Below are positions 7,664-17,470 of a DNA stretch of 64,000 bases, piece after piece. Below the pieces are notes generated by a model, which saw only the letters and a program-made list of their open reading frames with translations, was not told the DNA's origin and did not search any database. Source of the stretch: Chryseobacterium takakiae (lineage in GTDB: Bacteria > Bacteroidota > Bacteroidia > Flavobacteriales > Weeksellaceae); NCBI RefSeq assembly GCF_900129385.1, contig NZ_FQVO01000002.1:310001-374000 (forward strand), written 5' to 3'. The translations under genes and the position numbers were made by a program. The stretch's first letter is position 1, and every line of letters starts with the position of its first letter.

Positions 7664-8785
7664 ATGAAAACAAATTTATTATTGGTCACTTTGATTATTT
7701 CAAATTGGTGCTTTAGTCAAGATCAAAATTATAGTATCAGTTTTGTCAAGAATAAAGTTGAATATAAAATTGAGAAACAGAAAGATCGTGTAATACCGAT
7801 TGATATTGAGGTTGTTAATACTGCTTCAAGTAATTGGGAAAATGATTGGTTAAGTATTAATGTGCTTGAAAGTGGATTAACTGATATTTATCGGAATAAT
7901 TATTCTATTGTTAAAAGCAAATTACTTTTAAAATCTTTAGAAGAAAATAAAACAATTTTTTTAAGAATTAATGATGAATTATTGATTAATAATGACGAGA
8001 AAATTTTTTTACAACTTGATGTTAAAAATGATATAACGGGGCGTAGTAAAAATGATTTAAATGTAGGGAAAAATAAAATTATTCAGATTATTTTTAAAAC
8101 TAAAAACAGTACTAATCCAGAAAGTGTACTTTCTTTAAAGGAATACCTTGATCGTAGAAATGGTCTTGAACTTCATGAAACTGTTAAAGTTGAATCCACT
8201 GATAATCTTTTAACTATTTCTGGTTATGATTATGATAATAAATATGTTAAGAGAAAAGTAATACTTGAAAGAGGAGAAGTGCTTCCGGTACCAAATAAAA
8301 GTTATATTTTATCTTCTAATCATTGGAAACCAATACCTATTTCTATTATTACAGTGCCATTTAAAGTACGTCCTGCAATTAATTTAGACGGAGAAAAAGT
8401 GAATAGTCTGGCTACTTCAGGTGTGACAAATATCGGGATGAATCTAGAGTTGTCTAAATATCAATTAGATAGATATTTTTCAACAGGTAAAAAATCTTCT
8501 CATAAGTTTGGTTTAGGCTTTTGGGCTGCACCGGCAGTTGAAGAATTAGATTCAATCTCAACACGCGGATATCTTCCGAAAGGTAAAAATTCTAAACAAA
8601 TGTTCATATCTAGTGGTTTTACAATTTCTTATACTTATAATGATATTTCCTTTGTATATGTTCCTTTAGGATGGGATTTCGGTACATCAACCATTGGAAA
8701 GAATTGGATATACAATAAAAGAAGATGGTGGGGATTTGGTATTGCAATTAGCCCTAAATTGTTTGCAGCCATATTTAATAAGTAA
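7664..8785 (+). CDS. hypothetical exported protein, AT-rich
   Basis: The 373-aa product starts with a signal peptide (MKTNLLLVTLIISNWCFSQ), cleaved after about residue 19. An earlier in-frame ATG at 7634 would add ten residues and hide the signal, so 7664 is used. The mature part is rich in Asn, Lys and Ile. An N-terminal beta-rich region (about 20-150) is followed by a segment rich in Gly, Tyr and Trp (about 240-373, with KFGLGFWAAPAV, YVPLGWDFG, RRWWGFGI) that looks like outer-membrane strands. I do not recognise a family. The base composition is visibly more AT-rich than its neighbours, which suggests fast evolution or acquisition. Confidence 0.7.
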   Translation: MKTNLLLVTLIISNWCFSQDQNYSISFVKNKVEYKIEKQKDRVIPIDIEVVNTASSNWENDWLSINVLESGLTDIYRNNYSIVKSKLLLKSLEENKTIFLRINDELLINNDEKIFLQLDVKNDITGRSKNDLNVGKNKIIQIIFKTKNSTNPESVLSLKEYLDRRNGLELHETVKVESTDNLLTISGYDYDNKYVKRKVILERGEVLPVPNKSYILSSNHWKPIPISIITVPFKVRPAINLDGEKVNSLATSGVTNIGMNLELSKYQLDRYFSTGKKSSHKFGLGFWAAPAVEELDSISTRGYLPKGKNSKQMFISSGFTISYTYNDISFVYVPLGWDFGTSTIGKNWIYNKRRWWGFGIAISPKLFAAIFNK

Positions 8786-8800
8786 TGATTTCATAGAAAA

Positions 8801-8829
8801 AAAACAACCTCCAATCGGAAGGTTGTTTT
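8801..8829. terminator. bidirectional terminator
   Basis: aaaacaacct (8801-8810) pairs with aggttgtttt (8820-8829), with A and T runs on both sides, between the convergent exported-protein gene and gap. Confidence 0.85.
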
Positions 8830-8851
8830 GTATTTAAGCTAAAAAACTATA

Positions 8852-9883
<1,032 letters not shown>

Positions 9884-9891
9884 TTAAAATA

Positions 9892-10878
9892 TTAGATTGC
9901 TAAAATTTTCGAAATCAAAAGAAGGTCTTTATTGATTTCATTATGTTTTTTGATGGCTTCTTCAATCGGAGTGTATACCAGGTCATTAGAACGCATTCCG
10001 GCCATTACATTGGTCTTTCCTTCCATTAATCCGGTTACTGCACCGTAGCCCAGTCTGCTTGCCAAAACTCTGTCTGCGCAGCTTGGAGAACCTCCTCTCT
10101 GCATATGTCCCAAAATAGCCACACGAATATCATAATCCGGAAAATCCTTTTTTGTTTTTTCCGCCAGTTCGTAAACGTTTGCTAATTTTTCACCTTCTGC
10201 TACTACCACGATACTCGAAGCTTTTCCTGTTTTTTCAGCATTTCTGAAATTGGTGAATAGTTCATCAATACTGTCCTTTCTTTCAGGAATTAAAATATCA
10301 AGCGCCCCGGTTGCGAGTCCGCTGTTCAGCGCAATGAATCCTGCGTCACGGCCCATTACCTCCACAAAGAAAACGCGGTTGTGGGATGTCGCCGTATCAC
10401 GGATTTTATCAATCGCATCCATTGCCGTATTTAAAGCGGTGTCATAGCCAATCGTATTGTCTGTTCCGAAGATATCGTTGTCAATGGTTCCCGGAACCCC
10501 AATTACCCTGATCCCAAATTCTTCATTGAAGATCTTGGCCCCTGTAAAGGTTCCGTCTCCGCCGATACATACCAAACCGTCAATGCCAAGTCTTACGCAA
10601 TGATCATAAGCCTTCTGGCGACCTTCTTTGGTTTTAAATTCCATGGATCTGGCAGATTTCAGAATAGTTCCGCCCTGATTGATTATATTTTTTACGGAAC
10701 GGGGACCCATCTTAAGGAAATCTCCGTTTATAAGGCCGTTGTAGCCTTCTCTTACTCCGTAACATTCGATGTCATAATAATTTGCGGTTCTCACTACCGC
10801 CCTTAATGCTGCATTCATCCCCGGAGCATCACCTCCAGAGGTAAGAACGGCAATTTTTTTTACTGCACTCTCTTTCAT
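9892..10878 (-). CDS. pfkA: ATP-dependent 6-phosphofructokinase
   Basis: The 328-aa enzyme phosphorylates fructose 6-phosphate to the 1,6-bisphosphate, the committed step of glycolysis. It has the N-terminal LTSGGDAPGMNAALR, the phosphate-donor loop GGDGT at 106-110 and PGTIDND at 129-135 with the catalytic Asp. A Gly rather than Asp in GGDG and a Gly rather than Lys in PGTIDND mark it as ATP-dependent, not pyrophosphate-dependent. It is the first gene of a pfkA-gap pair and is preceded by a TAAATTTG box. Confidence 0.96.
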   Translation of the reverse strand: MKESAVKKIAVLTSGGDAPGMNAALRAVVRTANYYDIECYGVREGYNGLINGDFLKMGPRSVKNIINQGGTILKSARSMEFKTKEGRQKAYDHCVRLGIDGLVCIGGDGTFTGAKIFNEEFGIRVIGVPGTIDNDIFGTDNTIGYDTALNTAMDAIDKIRDTATSHNRVFFVEVMGRDAGFIALNSGLATGALDILIPERKDSIDELFTNFRNAEKTGKASSIVVVAEGEKLANVYELAEKTKKDFPDYDIRVAILGHMQRGGSPSCADRVLASRLGYGAVTGLMEGKTNVMAGMRSNDLVYTPIEEAIKKHNEINKDLLLISKILAI

Positions 10879-10898
10879 CTAGTAAAAAGTTTCGAACA

Positions 10899-10906
10899 CA
10901 AATTTA
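10899..10906 (-). promoter_or_regulatory. -7 box of the pfkA-gap operon
   Basis: Minus-strand TAAATTTG, an exact TAnnTTTG match, lies 20 bases before the pfkA ATG. The -33 element is not clear. Confidence 0.45.
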
Positions 10907-10958
10907 CAAAAACAAGTTCAGATAATAACAGTAACTTAAGAAGAGTTTTGAATATACA

Positions 10959-11831
10959 TTATTTAAAACGTCTAAAATTTACAGGTTTGAAAATATATCT
11001 GGCTGTTGCAATTTCCGGATCATCAACATCAAGCGCATACCATGGGGAAATGTTTTTATCAAAAGGATTGGAAAGAACATGAACCGACTGTGCAGGTGTA
11101 AAGCCTTCTCCCAGAAGATACAGTTTTTTGCCATCTTTATTTTTGCACGCTCCCGAAATAAAAACCACATGACCCGGACTTCCGGGTGTAATCAGGATGT
11201 CTCCGGTTTTGAGATCGCTGTTTTTAATAACAGCTGATGTTTCATGGTGTAAAGAAATGGTTCCGGCATAGTTGAAAATCAGGTCAAGATAATTTCTGAA
11301 ATTCGTATAAGAATCATCAAATTCCGCAGTCTTTTTGAAATTGACAGAATTTCCGTTCACGAGAGCTCTGATACCATTTTTATAATCATTCCACGAGACC
11401 AGATCGCCACTGGTAAAATGGAATTGTATTGCATCAAAATTTTTAGACTTAAATAAATACTCTGCTCTTAGGCGAATGACTGCATCGGCGCATTGCTGAA
11501 GATCTTTGTTTCCGATATCAAGATCAAAAATAGCTTCATGAAGATGTTGGGTTTTGATTTTATTGCCGTCATATTTAAGAATTGGACTTCCGTAAGGTTT
11601 TAAAGAAAATTGCTCAATAAAATATTCAAAAGAACCGGGCTGTTCTCCTATCCACTTATATCCTTCCGGAGCTGGAAATCTTTCTTTAATGGTATTTTTA
11701 TCTTTATTGATTTTGAGTTGAATATTTTGAGAATCTTCATTTATTGGGGCTAAAATGTTATTCGCCGTTTTTTTCTCGCTACAGCTGCTGAACAGTAATA
11801 AAAAAATGAATCCTGAAATAATTTTTTTCAT
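10959..11831 (-). CDS. DUF4846 domain lipoprotein
   Basis: The 290-aa product has a lipoprotein signal with a lipobox-like FSSC (Cys17), so it should be anchored in a membrane. From about residue 50 it follows the DUF4846 pattern: RFPAPEGYKW, SFEYFIEQFSLKPYGSPI, a HLHEAIFDLDIG segment, then LQQCADAVIRLRAEYLF, a region around residue 140 with FHFTSGDLVSW, and a C-terminal TGDILITPGSPGHVVFI region with a catalytic-looking histidine. The biochemical role of DUF4846 is unknown to me. It lies upstream of pfkA on the same strand, 80 bases away, and may be read separately. Confidence 0.85.
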   Translation of the reverse strand: MKKIISGFIFLLLFSSCSEKKTANNILAPINEDSQNIQLKINKDKNTIKERFPAPEGYKWIGEQPGSFEYFIEQFSLKPYGSPILKYDGNKIKTQHLHEAIFDLDIGNKDLQQCADAVIRLRAEYLFKSKNFDAIQFHFTSGDLVSWNDYKNGIRALVNGNSVNFKKTAEFDDSYTNFRNYLDLIFNYAGTISLHHETSAVIKNSDLKTGDILITPGSPGHVVFISGACKNKDGKKLYLLGEGFTPAQSVHVLSNPFDKNISPWYALDVDDPEIATARYIFKPVNFRRFK

Positions 11832-11893
11832 GCTAAAGATTTATCTGAAAGATATAAATAATTTCATAATCAGATGTATTGCAAGCTGAATCG

Positions 11894-12652
11894 CTACCAC
11901 TTTTCCGTCAAATATTTCCAGTACCGTTTAGGGACATGCTGAAGATGCAGTTTTAAATTTTTTCTTTCCACAATATTGGTTTTCGTAAAATACCGCTGCC
12001 ACAGCGTCTGGTAGTTTTTTTCCTGATCATGGAATTTCTGTTCATATTTATTGAGGTCAATTTTCTCGTCAGGATAAAAGAAGTCGCAGGTTTCCAGATT
12101 ATACAGAAGTCCGTAATTTCTGCGTAAATCATAGATCATCCATTTCTGATCCTGGTATCGGTCTTTGAAATGTTTCCTGATCAGCGGAAGCACATTGAAA
12201 TCAGGATCGATTTTAGCAAAGAAAACATCATCCTGCATTTTTTCAAAACGCACAAAAGCAGTCATTCTGTGTCGTTCACGACTGACGGATTTGCATATTT
12301 TGGAAATTTTTAAAATTGCTTCATCAGTATAATTCTGAAGGATATTTTCATCCGGATATTTGATAGATTGTTTTACGGCAGATAAAATAAGCTGTTCCGC
12401 TTCAGGATCTTCGGACAAGTACACTTTCAACAGTTCGTGGATGCCTTGGTTTCCAATATTTTTTTCGAGTTTATTTAAAACCCTTTCTGATTTGTCATTT
12501 TGTGTAATCACTTCATGAATTTCAGCGAATATATTTTCCTGGTGAAACCGTTCCCTGCTGATAATTTCCACGTCTTTATAACGGTACTCAAATACTTCAA
12601 ATACTGCGGTGAAAAGTCCGTCGAAACTGCCGTCGTAGAGTAGGGTAGTCAT
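11894..12652 (-). CDS. TIGR03915 family putative DNA repair protein
   Basis: The 252-aa protein matches the family that almost always accompanies the radical-SAM protein TIGR03916. It has N-terminal TTLLYDGSFDGLFTAVFEVF, central SRERHRMTAFVRFEKM, then DPDFNVLPLIRKHF and DRYQDQKWMIYDLRRNYG, and ends KRYWKYLTEKW. The arrangement resembles a uracil-DNA-glycosylase-like partner, though its activity is unproven. Its radical-SAM partner (13307-14566) lies upstream on the same strand, but a toxin-antitoxin pair sits between them. Together they are thought to form a DNA repair or modification system. The family is confident; the chemistry is inferred. Confidence 0.85.
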   Translation of the reverse strand: MTTLLYDGSFDGLFTAVFEVFEYRYKDVEIISRERFHQENIFAEIHEVITQNDKSERVLNKLEKNIGNQGIHELLKVYLSEDPEAEQLILSAVKQSIKYPDENILQNYTDEAILKISKICKSVSRERHRMTAFVRFEKMQDDVFFAKIDPDFNVLPLIRKHFKDRYQDQKWMIYDLRRNYGLLYNLETCDFFYPDEKIDLNKYEQKFHDQEKNYQTLWQRYFTKTNIVERKNLKLHLQHVPKRYWKYLTEKW

Positions 12653-12712
12653 TTTTTAATGTAGCAATTTTTTAATGTAAAAAATGGAGCAATATATGGT
12701 TGAGATAGTTTT

Positions 12713-13009
12713 TCAGACATAATTGGGAATATCCATGCTTCCGTGGAGTACCCGCACAACATAAATGTGATTCTCTAAAATTCTGTAGAAAATAATGTGA
12801 TTGTCTTTAGGAAAACTGTACAACCCTTTTTTTATTTCGTTTCGTATTTTGCCTGATTTCGGATGTAAATATAAATCGTTAAAAATCTTTTCAATTTCCA
12901 AAAGATATTTTTCAGCCTGTTCAAATCAGAAGTGTTCTATGGTATAATCAAAAATGTCTTCCAGATCTTTATCCGCGGCTTCCGATAAGATATATACGCT
13001 TCCAGGCAT
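12713..13009 (-). pseudogene. RelE/ParE-family toxin gene interrupted by an in-frame TGA
   Basis: Reading from the ATG at 13009, the frame encodes MPGSVYILSEAADKDLEDIF and continues to EHF, meets TGA at codon 28 (12926-12928), then continues in the same frame with FEQAEKYLLEIEKIF and a normal ParE C-terminus (IIFYRILENHIYVVRVLHG) to the stop at 12713. The family often has HFG or HWG before this position, so a GGA to TGA change is likely. The 98-codon length fits ParE, a gyrase-inhibiting ribonuclease-fold toxin. The start overlaps the antitoxin stop by one base (TAATG), as in intact modules. No in-frame ATG restores the N-terminus, so the toxin is presumably inactive unless the stop is read through or is a sequencing error. 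Confidence 0.82.
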
Positions 13010-13236
13010 TATTGTTTTTCTTTCCTGGATTGAATAATATCCTTAACCGACCGCTGGCTCGGATTACTGTTCCAGCCTTTTTCGATTTCAGCTTTTAAAT
13101 CCTGAATTACTTTGTGGCGATATACCTCATGAAGCCGTAACGCATCCCGTACCACTTCACTGGCATTCTGAAAATCTCCGGATTTTATCTGCTCTGCGAT
13201 ATAATCTTCCTGTTTTTTCGTAAAACTGACATTCAT
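13009..13236 (-). CDS. ParD-family type II antitoxin
   Basis: The 75-aa protein starts MNVSFTKKQEDYIAEQIKSG and continues FQNASEVVRDALRLHE, the ribbon-helix-helix pattern of ParD/CopG antitoxins. A charged C-terminal tail (AEIEKGWNSNPSQRSVKDII) would bind the toxin. The ATG at 13236 is used rather than 13281 because the longer start would lie inside the predicted promoter and operator. Antitoxins of this class neutralise the toxin and repress their own operon as dimers on a palindrome, and a perfect 8+8 palindrome lies 33-51 bases upstream. The toxin gene follows with a one-base overlap but is broken. Confidence 0.88.
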   Translation of the reverse strand: MNVSFTKKQEDYIAEQIKSGDFQNASEVVRDALRLHEVYRHKVIQDLKAEIEKGWNSNPSQRSVKDIIQSRKEKQ

Positions 13237-13258
13237 TGCTGTTCTTTTTCCGAAATTA

Positions 13259-13294
13259 CAAATTATATCCATATTTAGCAAATATGGACCAAAG
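13259..13294 (-). promoter_or_regulatory. autoregulated promoter and operator of the toxin-antitoxin pair
   Basis: A perfect inverted repeat CCATATTT-agc-AAATATGG (13269-13287) lies between a TTTG-type -33 element (13290-13294) and a TATAATTTG -7 element (13259-13267) on the minus strand. A repressor bound there would block the promoter, as expected for ParD autoregulation. Confidence 0.65.
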
Positions 13295-13306
13295 TTTTAA
13301 CGTAAA

Positions 13307-14566
13307 TTAAAATAAAGTCAGCTGTTGAGAAAACTGATTATGAAACTTAGATGAGCTTCCGCCGATCAATAATTTCCTGAAATTTTTATCCGTTAAATAT
13401 CTCAGATAAGCATTTCCTGCATTAAAATCAATAAAATACCGTGCGCGATTTACCGCTGCGCCTAATTTACTGAGGTGATCCATTGTAAGAACCTGAAAAC
13501 GTCTTGCGCTGACAATCTTTTTTGCGGTTTTCACGCCAATCCCCGGAATTCTTAAAATCATCTGATAATCCGCAGTCTGAAGATTAACGGGAAACTGATC
13601 CAGATGTCTAAGCGCCCAGCTCATTTTCGGATCCATTTCAAGATCAAGGAAAGGCATATTCGGATCCAGGATTTCTTCTGCTTTGAAGCCGTAAAACCGC
13701 ATCAGCCAGTCGGATTGATACAGCCTGTTTTCCCGAAGCATCGGAACTTCTGTTGTTAAGGAAGGCAGCCGCTTATCCTCCAAAACCGGCACATATCCTG
13801 AATAATACACTCTTTTCAGATTAAAGTTTTTATAAAAATGATCCGCTACTTTTATGATCTGTAGGTCGTTTTCGTTGGTAGCCCCCACGATCATCTGGGT
13901 AGATTGTCCGGCAGGAGCAAATTTGGGAACCTTTCTGAAAATCTTTTTTTCATCTTTATATTGATCAATCCCTTTCTGAATATACCGCATTGGATTAATC
14001 ATATCCTGCCTGTTCTTTTCAGGTGCAAGAAGTTTCAGCCCGCTTTCGGTAGGAATTTCAAGGTTTACGGATAATCTGTCTGCATACAATGCTGCTTCCT
14101 GCATCAACTCATCACTGGCGCCGGGAATTGATTTCAGGTGAATATAGCCGTTAAAATTCTCTTCAAGTCTGAGCTTTTTGGCGACACGAACCAAACGTTC
14201 CATCGTGGTGTCTGCATTTTTGAAAATTCCGGAACTTAAAAACAATCCTTCAATATAATTTCTACGGTAAAAATTGATCGTCAAATCAACTACTTCTTCC
14301 ACTGTGAAAGCTGCTCTTTTGATATCATTTGAACTTCGGGAAACGCAGTAGGCACAATCGTAAATACAATGGTTGGTTAAAAGAATTTTGAGAAGTGAAA
14401 CACATCGTCCGTCTTCAGTATACGTATGGCAGATTCCGCTCGCGGAACTGTCTCCCAAAGCGCCTTTCTTGTTTTTTCTTGTGCCTCCGCTTGAGGAGCA
14501 GGAAACATCGTATTTGGCTGCATCCGCAAGGATTTCAAGCTTTTCTTTCAGACGGTCGAAATTCAT
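13307..14566 (-). CDS. TIGR03916 family radical SAM DNA modification/repair protein
   Basis: The 419-aa protein has the radical-SAM cluster motif CIYDCAYC (Cys67, Cys71, Cys74), which binds a [4Fe-4S] cluster and S-adenosylmethionine. Extra cysteines lie upstream (23, 46, 55). A C-terminal helix-hairpin-helix DNA-binding segment (LRIPGIGVKTAKKI, about 340-355) fits action on DNA. The N-terminal SSSGGTRKNKKGALGD is typical of the family. Its usual partner TIGR03915 is at 11894-12652, separated here by the toxin-antitoxin pair. The system is called putative DNA repair because of the domains; its substrate lesion is unknown to me. Confidence 0.9.
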   Translation of the reverse strand: MNFDRLKEKLEILADAAKYDVSCSSSGGTRKNKKGALGDSSASGICHTYTEDGRCVSLLKILLTNHCIYDCAYCVSRSSNDIKRAAFTVEEVVDLTINFYRRNYIEGLFLSSGIFKNADTTMERLVRVAKKLRLEENFNGYIHLKSIPGASDELMQEAALYADRLSVNLEIPTESGLKLLAPEKNRQDMINPMRYIQKGIDQYKDEKKIFRKVPKFAPAGQSTQMIVGATNENDLQIIKVADHFYKNFNLKRVYYSGYVPVLEDKRLPSLTTEVPMLRENRLYQSDWLMRFYGFKAEEILDPNMPFLDLEMDPKMSWALRHLDQFPVNLQTADYQMILRIPGIGVKTAKKIVSARRFQVLTMDHLSKLGAAVNRARYFIDFNAGNAYLRYLTDKNFRKLLIGGSSSKFHNQFSQQLTLF

Positions 14567-14712
14567 ATTTTAAATTGATTATCTTGAAGTTGGATAAGAT
14601 GAACGGTTCAAAATTAGCTCCAAAATTGATAAATGTCAATCTTTTTCGATTGAAGTTATCAACAGCGGAAAGTTACAAAATCACTATATTTACAATTCTT
14701 TAAAGATAAACT

Positions 14713-16041
14713 ATGAATCATCAACCGGTAGAAGGTTTTTCCAAACTTTCCAAGCAAAGAAAAATCGATTGGCTCATCTCAGAATACCTTAGTAACGATC
14801 GCAGTTACGAACAGATTTTACAGCAATACTGGAATAACAATGCCGAACTTCAGAAGCTTCATGAGGAGTTTTCTGAAAATACCATTTCCAACTTTTACAT
14901 GCCCTACGGAATTGCGCCAAATTTCCTTATTGACGGGAAATTACTGGCTTTACCCATGGCTGTTGAAGAAAGTTCTGTGGTTGCGGCAGCCTCCAAAGCA
15001 GCAAAATTCTGGATTGATAAAGGAGGTTTTAAAACAACCATTATCAACACCGAAAAACTCGGCCATACCCACTTTATATTCAACGTAGAATCCCACAAAT
15101 TATTACATTTCTTCAACTTCAGGCTGAAGAAAAAGCTTCTTGAAGCAACGGAAGATATTACTGCGAATATGCGGAAACGCGGCGGCGGAATTTTAGATAT
15201 CAAATTAATTGATAAAACTTCTGAAATGCCGAATTATTACCAATTGAAGGCCAGCTTCGACACCGTAGATTCCATGGGAGCCAATTTTATCAATTCTTGC
15301 CTGGAGCAGTTCGGAAAAACATTGAAGCAGGAAGTGGCGGAAAATGAAGATTTTACACAAGAAGAGAAAGATTCATTGCAAATTGTGATGAATATTCTTT
15401 CCAATTTCACTCCTGATTGTATCGTAAGGGCTGAAGTTTCCTGCAAAATTGAAGATCTGAAAGACGACAGCGGCATTTCCAACGAAGAATTTGCCTGGAA
15501 GTTCAAGCAGGCGGTAACGATTGCTGAAATTGAACCTTTCCGTGCGACCACGCATAATAAAGGAATCATGAACGGGGTAGATGCAGTAGTTATTGCTACC
15601 GGAAACGATTTCCGTGCAACGGAAGCCTGTGCACATGCTTACGCTGCGCGAAACGGAAAGTATTCTTCTTTAACACATTGTACAACAGATAACGGGATAT
15701 TCAGATTTTGGATTGATCTTCCGATTTCGGTAGGCGTTGTAGGCGGTTTAACAAATCTTCATCCTTTGGTAAAGTTTTCTCTCGCGTTGTTGGGAAAACC
15801 TTCTGCTCAGGAATTAATGAGCATCATGGCGGTATCCGGTCTGGCGCAGAATTTCGGAGCATTGCGCTCTTTGATTACTACCGGAATTCAGAAAGGACAT
15901 ATGAAAATGCATCTTTTCAATATTCTGAATCAGTTTAATGCAACTGAAGAGGAAAAGCAATATTTTGTGACGTATTTTAAAGATAAAACAGTAAGCCACC
16001 ACGAAGTAATTGCGGAATTGGAGAAGTTAAGAAACAAGTAA
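14713..16041 (+). CDS. hydroxymethylglutaryl-CoA reductase, class II type
   Basis: The 442-aa protein shows the HMG-CoA reductase motifs: EESSVVAAAS (catalytic Glu at 85/86), DTVDSMGANF (the DAMGAN-like coenzyme A motif), HNKGIMNGVDAVVIATGND (catalytic Lys and Asp) and GHMKMH near the C-terminus (catalytic His). It converts HMG-CoA and mevalonate into each other. In Flavobacteriia the mevalonate route makes isoprenoids, so a biosynthetic role is likely even though class II enzymes are often named degradative. The length and start are normal. It stands alone, divergent from the radical-SAM gene. Confidence 0.92.
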   Translation: MNHQPVEGFSKLSKQRKIDWLISEYLSNDRSYEQILQQYWNNNAELQKLHEEFSENTISNFYMPYGIAPNFLIDGKLLALPMAVEESSVVAAASKAAKFWIDKGGFKTTIINTEKLGHTHFIFNVESHKLLHFFNFRLKKKLLEATEDITANMRKRGGGILDIKLIDKTSEMPNYYQLKASFDTVDSMGANFINSCLEQFGKTLKQEVAENEDFTQEEKDSLQIVMNILSNFTPDCIVRAEVSCKIEDLKDDSGISNEEFAWKFKQAVTIAEIEPFRATTHNKGIMNGVDAVVIATGNDFRATEACAHAYAARNGKYSSLTHCTTDNGIFRFWIDLPISVGVVGGLTNLHPLVKFSLALLGKPSAQELMSIMAVSGLAQNFGALRSLITTGIQKGHMKMHLFNILNQFNATEEEKQYFVTYFKDKTVSHHEVIAELEKLRNK

Positions 16042-16105
16042 GTTTAACCACGCTTTTAATATTTAATTTATATTGGTTTGTTATGAGAAATAATAAAAAT
16101 CATCA

Positions 16106-16953
16106 ATGAAAAAAATTGTATCACTAATAGCAATTTTATTTTTTTTAGTAAGTCCTAAATTATTTTCACAAACCGATAAAAATGGAAATCCTGTTTTTAA
16201 TAGTTTAAGAATTGAAGATATTAAGTTTGAAAATGTTGAAATCATTTCAAATTATTATACAATAGAAAATAATATAGAAAATAAATCTTCTTCTGTTTTT
16301 ATTAATGAAAACCAACTCCGGAAGACTATATAAATTTTTCAACCAAATTGCCATCATATTTTTTTATGATTGTTGATAAAGGAAATGTTCTTGGAATGGC
16401 AATGCTGATTCCCAAAACTGAAGATGATTCTTTTTTTTATAATGTAGTGATTCCAAGTAAAGATTTAAGTTTTCAAATACCATCTCAACTGAAAGGAAAA
16501 ATTACCGAACATCGAGCAAATGAAATTTTGAATCTCAAAAATTCAAAAGCCGAAATTAGTAAGAACGTTTTGAAATTTAATAATATGGATTTTGAGGTAC
16601 TTCAATATGACAAAATTATTGCAGAATTAAAGAAAAATGTTTTAGCAGAAATTGAGAACGAAAAAAATACAGAAAAAAATAATGTAGAAGAATATATCAG
16701 AACCGAATCAAAAGAAGGAGGAAAACTTGATTTTAAAAGTAGATTTGAAAAGCATGAAGGAGCGTTTATAGCTTTTGATGGAGTTATGTACAACAAAAAA
16801 GACTTTTCAATTTTAATGTGGGGAGCTTCTGTAAGAAAAATCGGCATAAAAGATTTTTCGAAAGCTCAAAATATTTGGGAACAGATTAATAGTAAAAAGC
16901 TAACCGAACCAGAGTTAAATGCTTTAAAGAAAGGGTTTGAAACGAAATTTTAA
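16106..16953 (+). pseudogene. frameshifted secreted hypothetical protein
   Basis: The first part (16106-16333) has a clear signal peptide (MKKIVSLIAILFFLVSPKLF) and stops early. A second part, in the frame starting at 16309, continues with KPTPEDYINFSTKLPSYFFM and runs to 16953. Joining them at the A-run in TGAAAACC (16306-16313) by restoring one A gives a continuous protein of about 282 aa with no domain that I recognise. The second half has a Lys/Glu/Asn-rich helical region (about 150-210) and FDGVMYNKKDFSILMWG. Either the gene lost one A, or the run is a sequencing error or a slippage site. The stretch is AT-rich compared with flanking metabolic genes. Confidence 0.7.
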
Positions 16954-17076
16954 TAAAGAAATTTTTAGACAATTCAAACTTGACTTTATAAAATTAATAT
17001 ATTCAAAAAGATAAAATTAAGTAATTGCAAAACATCAATGTCTAGATTCGTAATTACTAATTTGAAAGTAAATAAT

Positions 17077-17463
17077 ATGAAAACAATAACATTAATTTTT
17101 GGAGCGGTATACGGTATGCTGTCCGTGATCTTGGGAGCCTTCGGCGCACATGCTTTAAAGAAAATCCTTTCTGTGGAAAGACTGGAAAGTTTTGAAACGG
17201 GAGTACGCTATCAAATGTACGCCGCCTTTTTCTTATTAATTGTCGGTTACATTTTAAAATTTGAAACGAAAACCGAAAACTGGATTTCCTGGCTGATGAT
17301 TTTCGGAACAATACTGTTTTCATTCAGCATCTATGGTTTAAGTATGCAGGATTATTTTGGGATGAACCTGAAATTCCTCGGACCGATCACTCCGCTTGGA
17401 GGATTACTGATGATTCTGAGCTGGACTTTGCTGATTTTCTATTTCGTGAAAATGAAAAGTTAA
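17077..17463 (+). CDS. DUF423 family membrane protein
   Basis: The 128-aa inner-membrane protein has four predicted helices and the family N-terminus with GAFGAHALK (about 19-27) followed by FETGVRYQMYAAFFLL. The ATG at 17077 is chosen over 17038 because it begins with the first membrane helix. DUF423 (YgdD-like) function is unknown. It is 7 bases upstream of a Crp/Fnr regulator and may be co-transcribed with it. Confidence 0.85.
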   Translation: MKTITLIFGAVYGMLSVILGAFGAHALKKILSVERLESFETGVRYQMYAAFFLLIVGYILKFETKTENWISWLMIFGTILFSFSIYGLSMQDYFGMNLKFLGPITPLGGLLMILSWTLLIFYFVKMKS

Positions 17464-17470
17464 GATTTGA

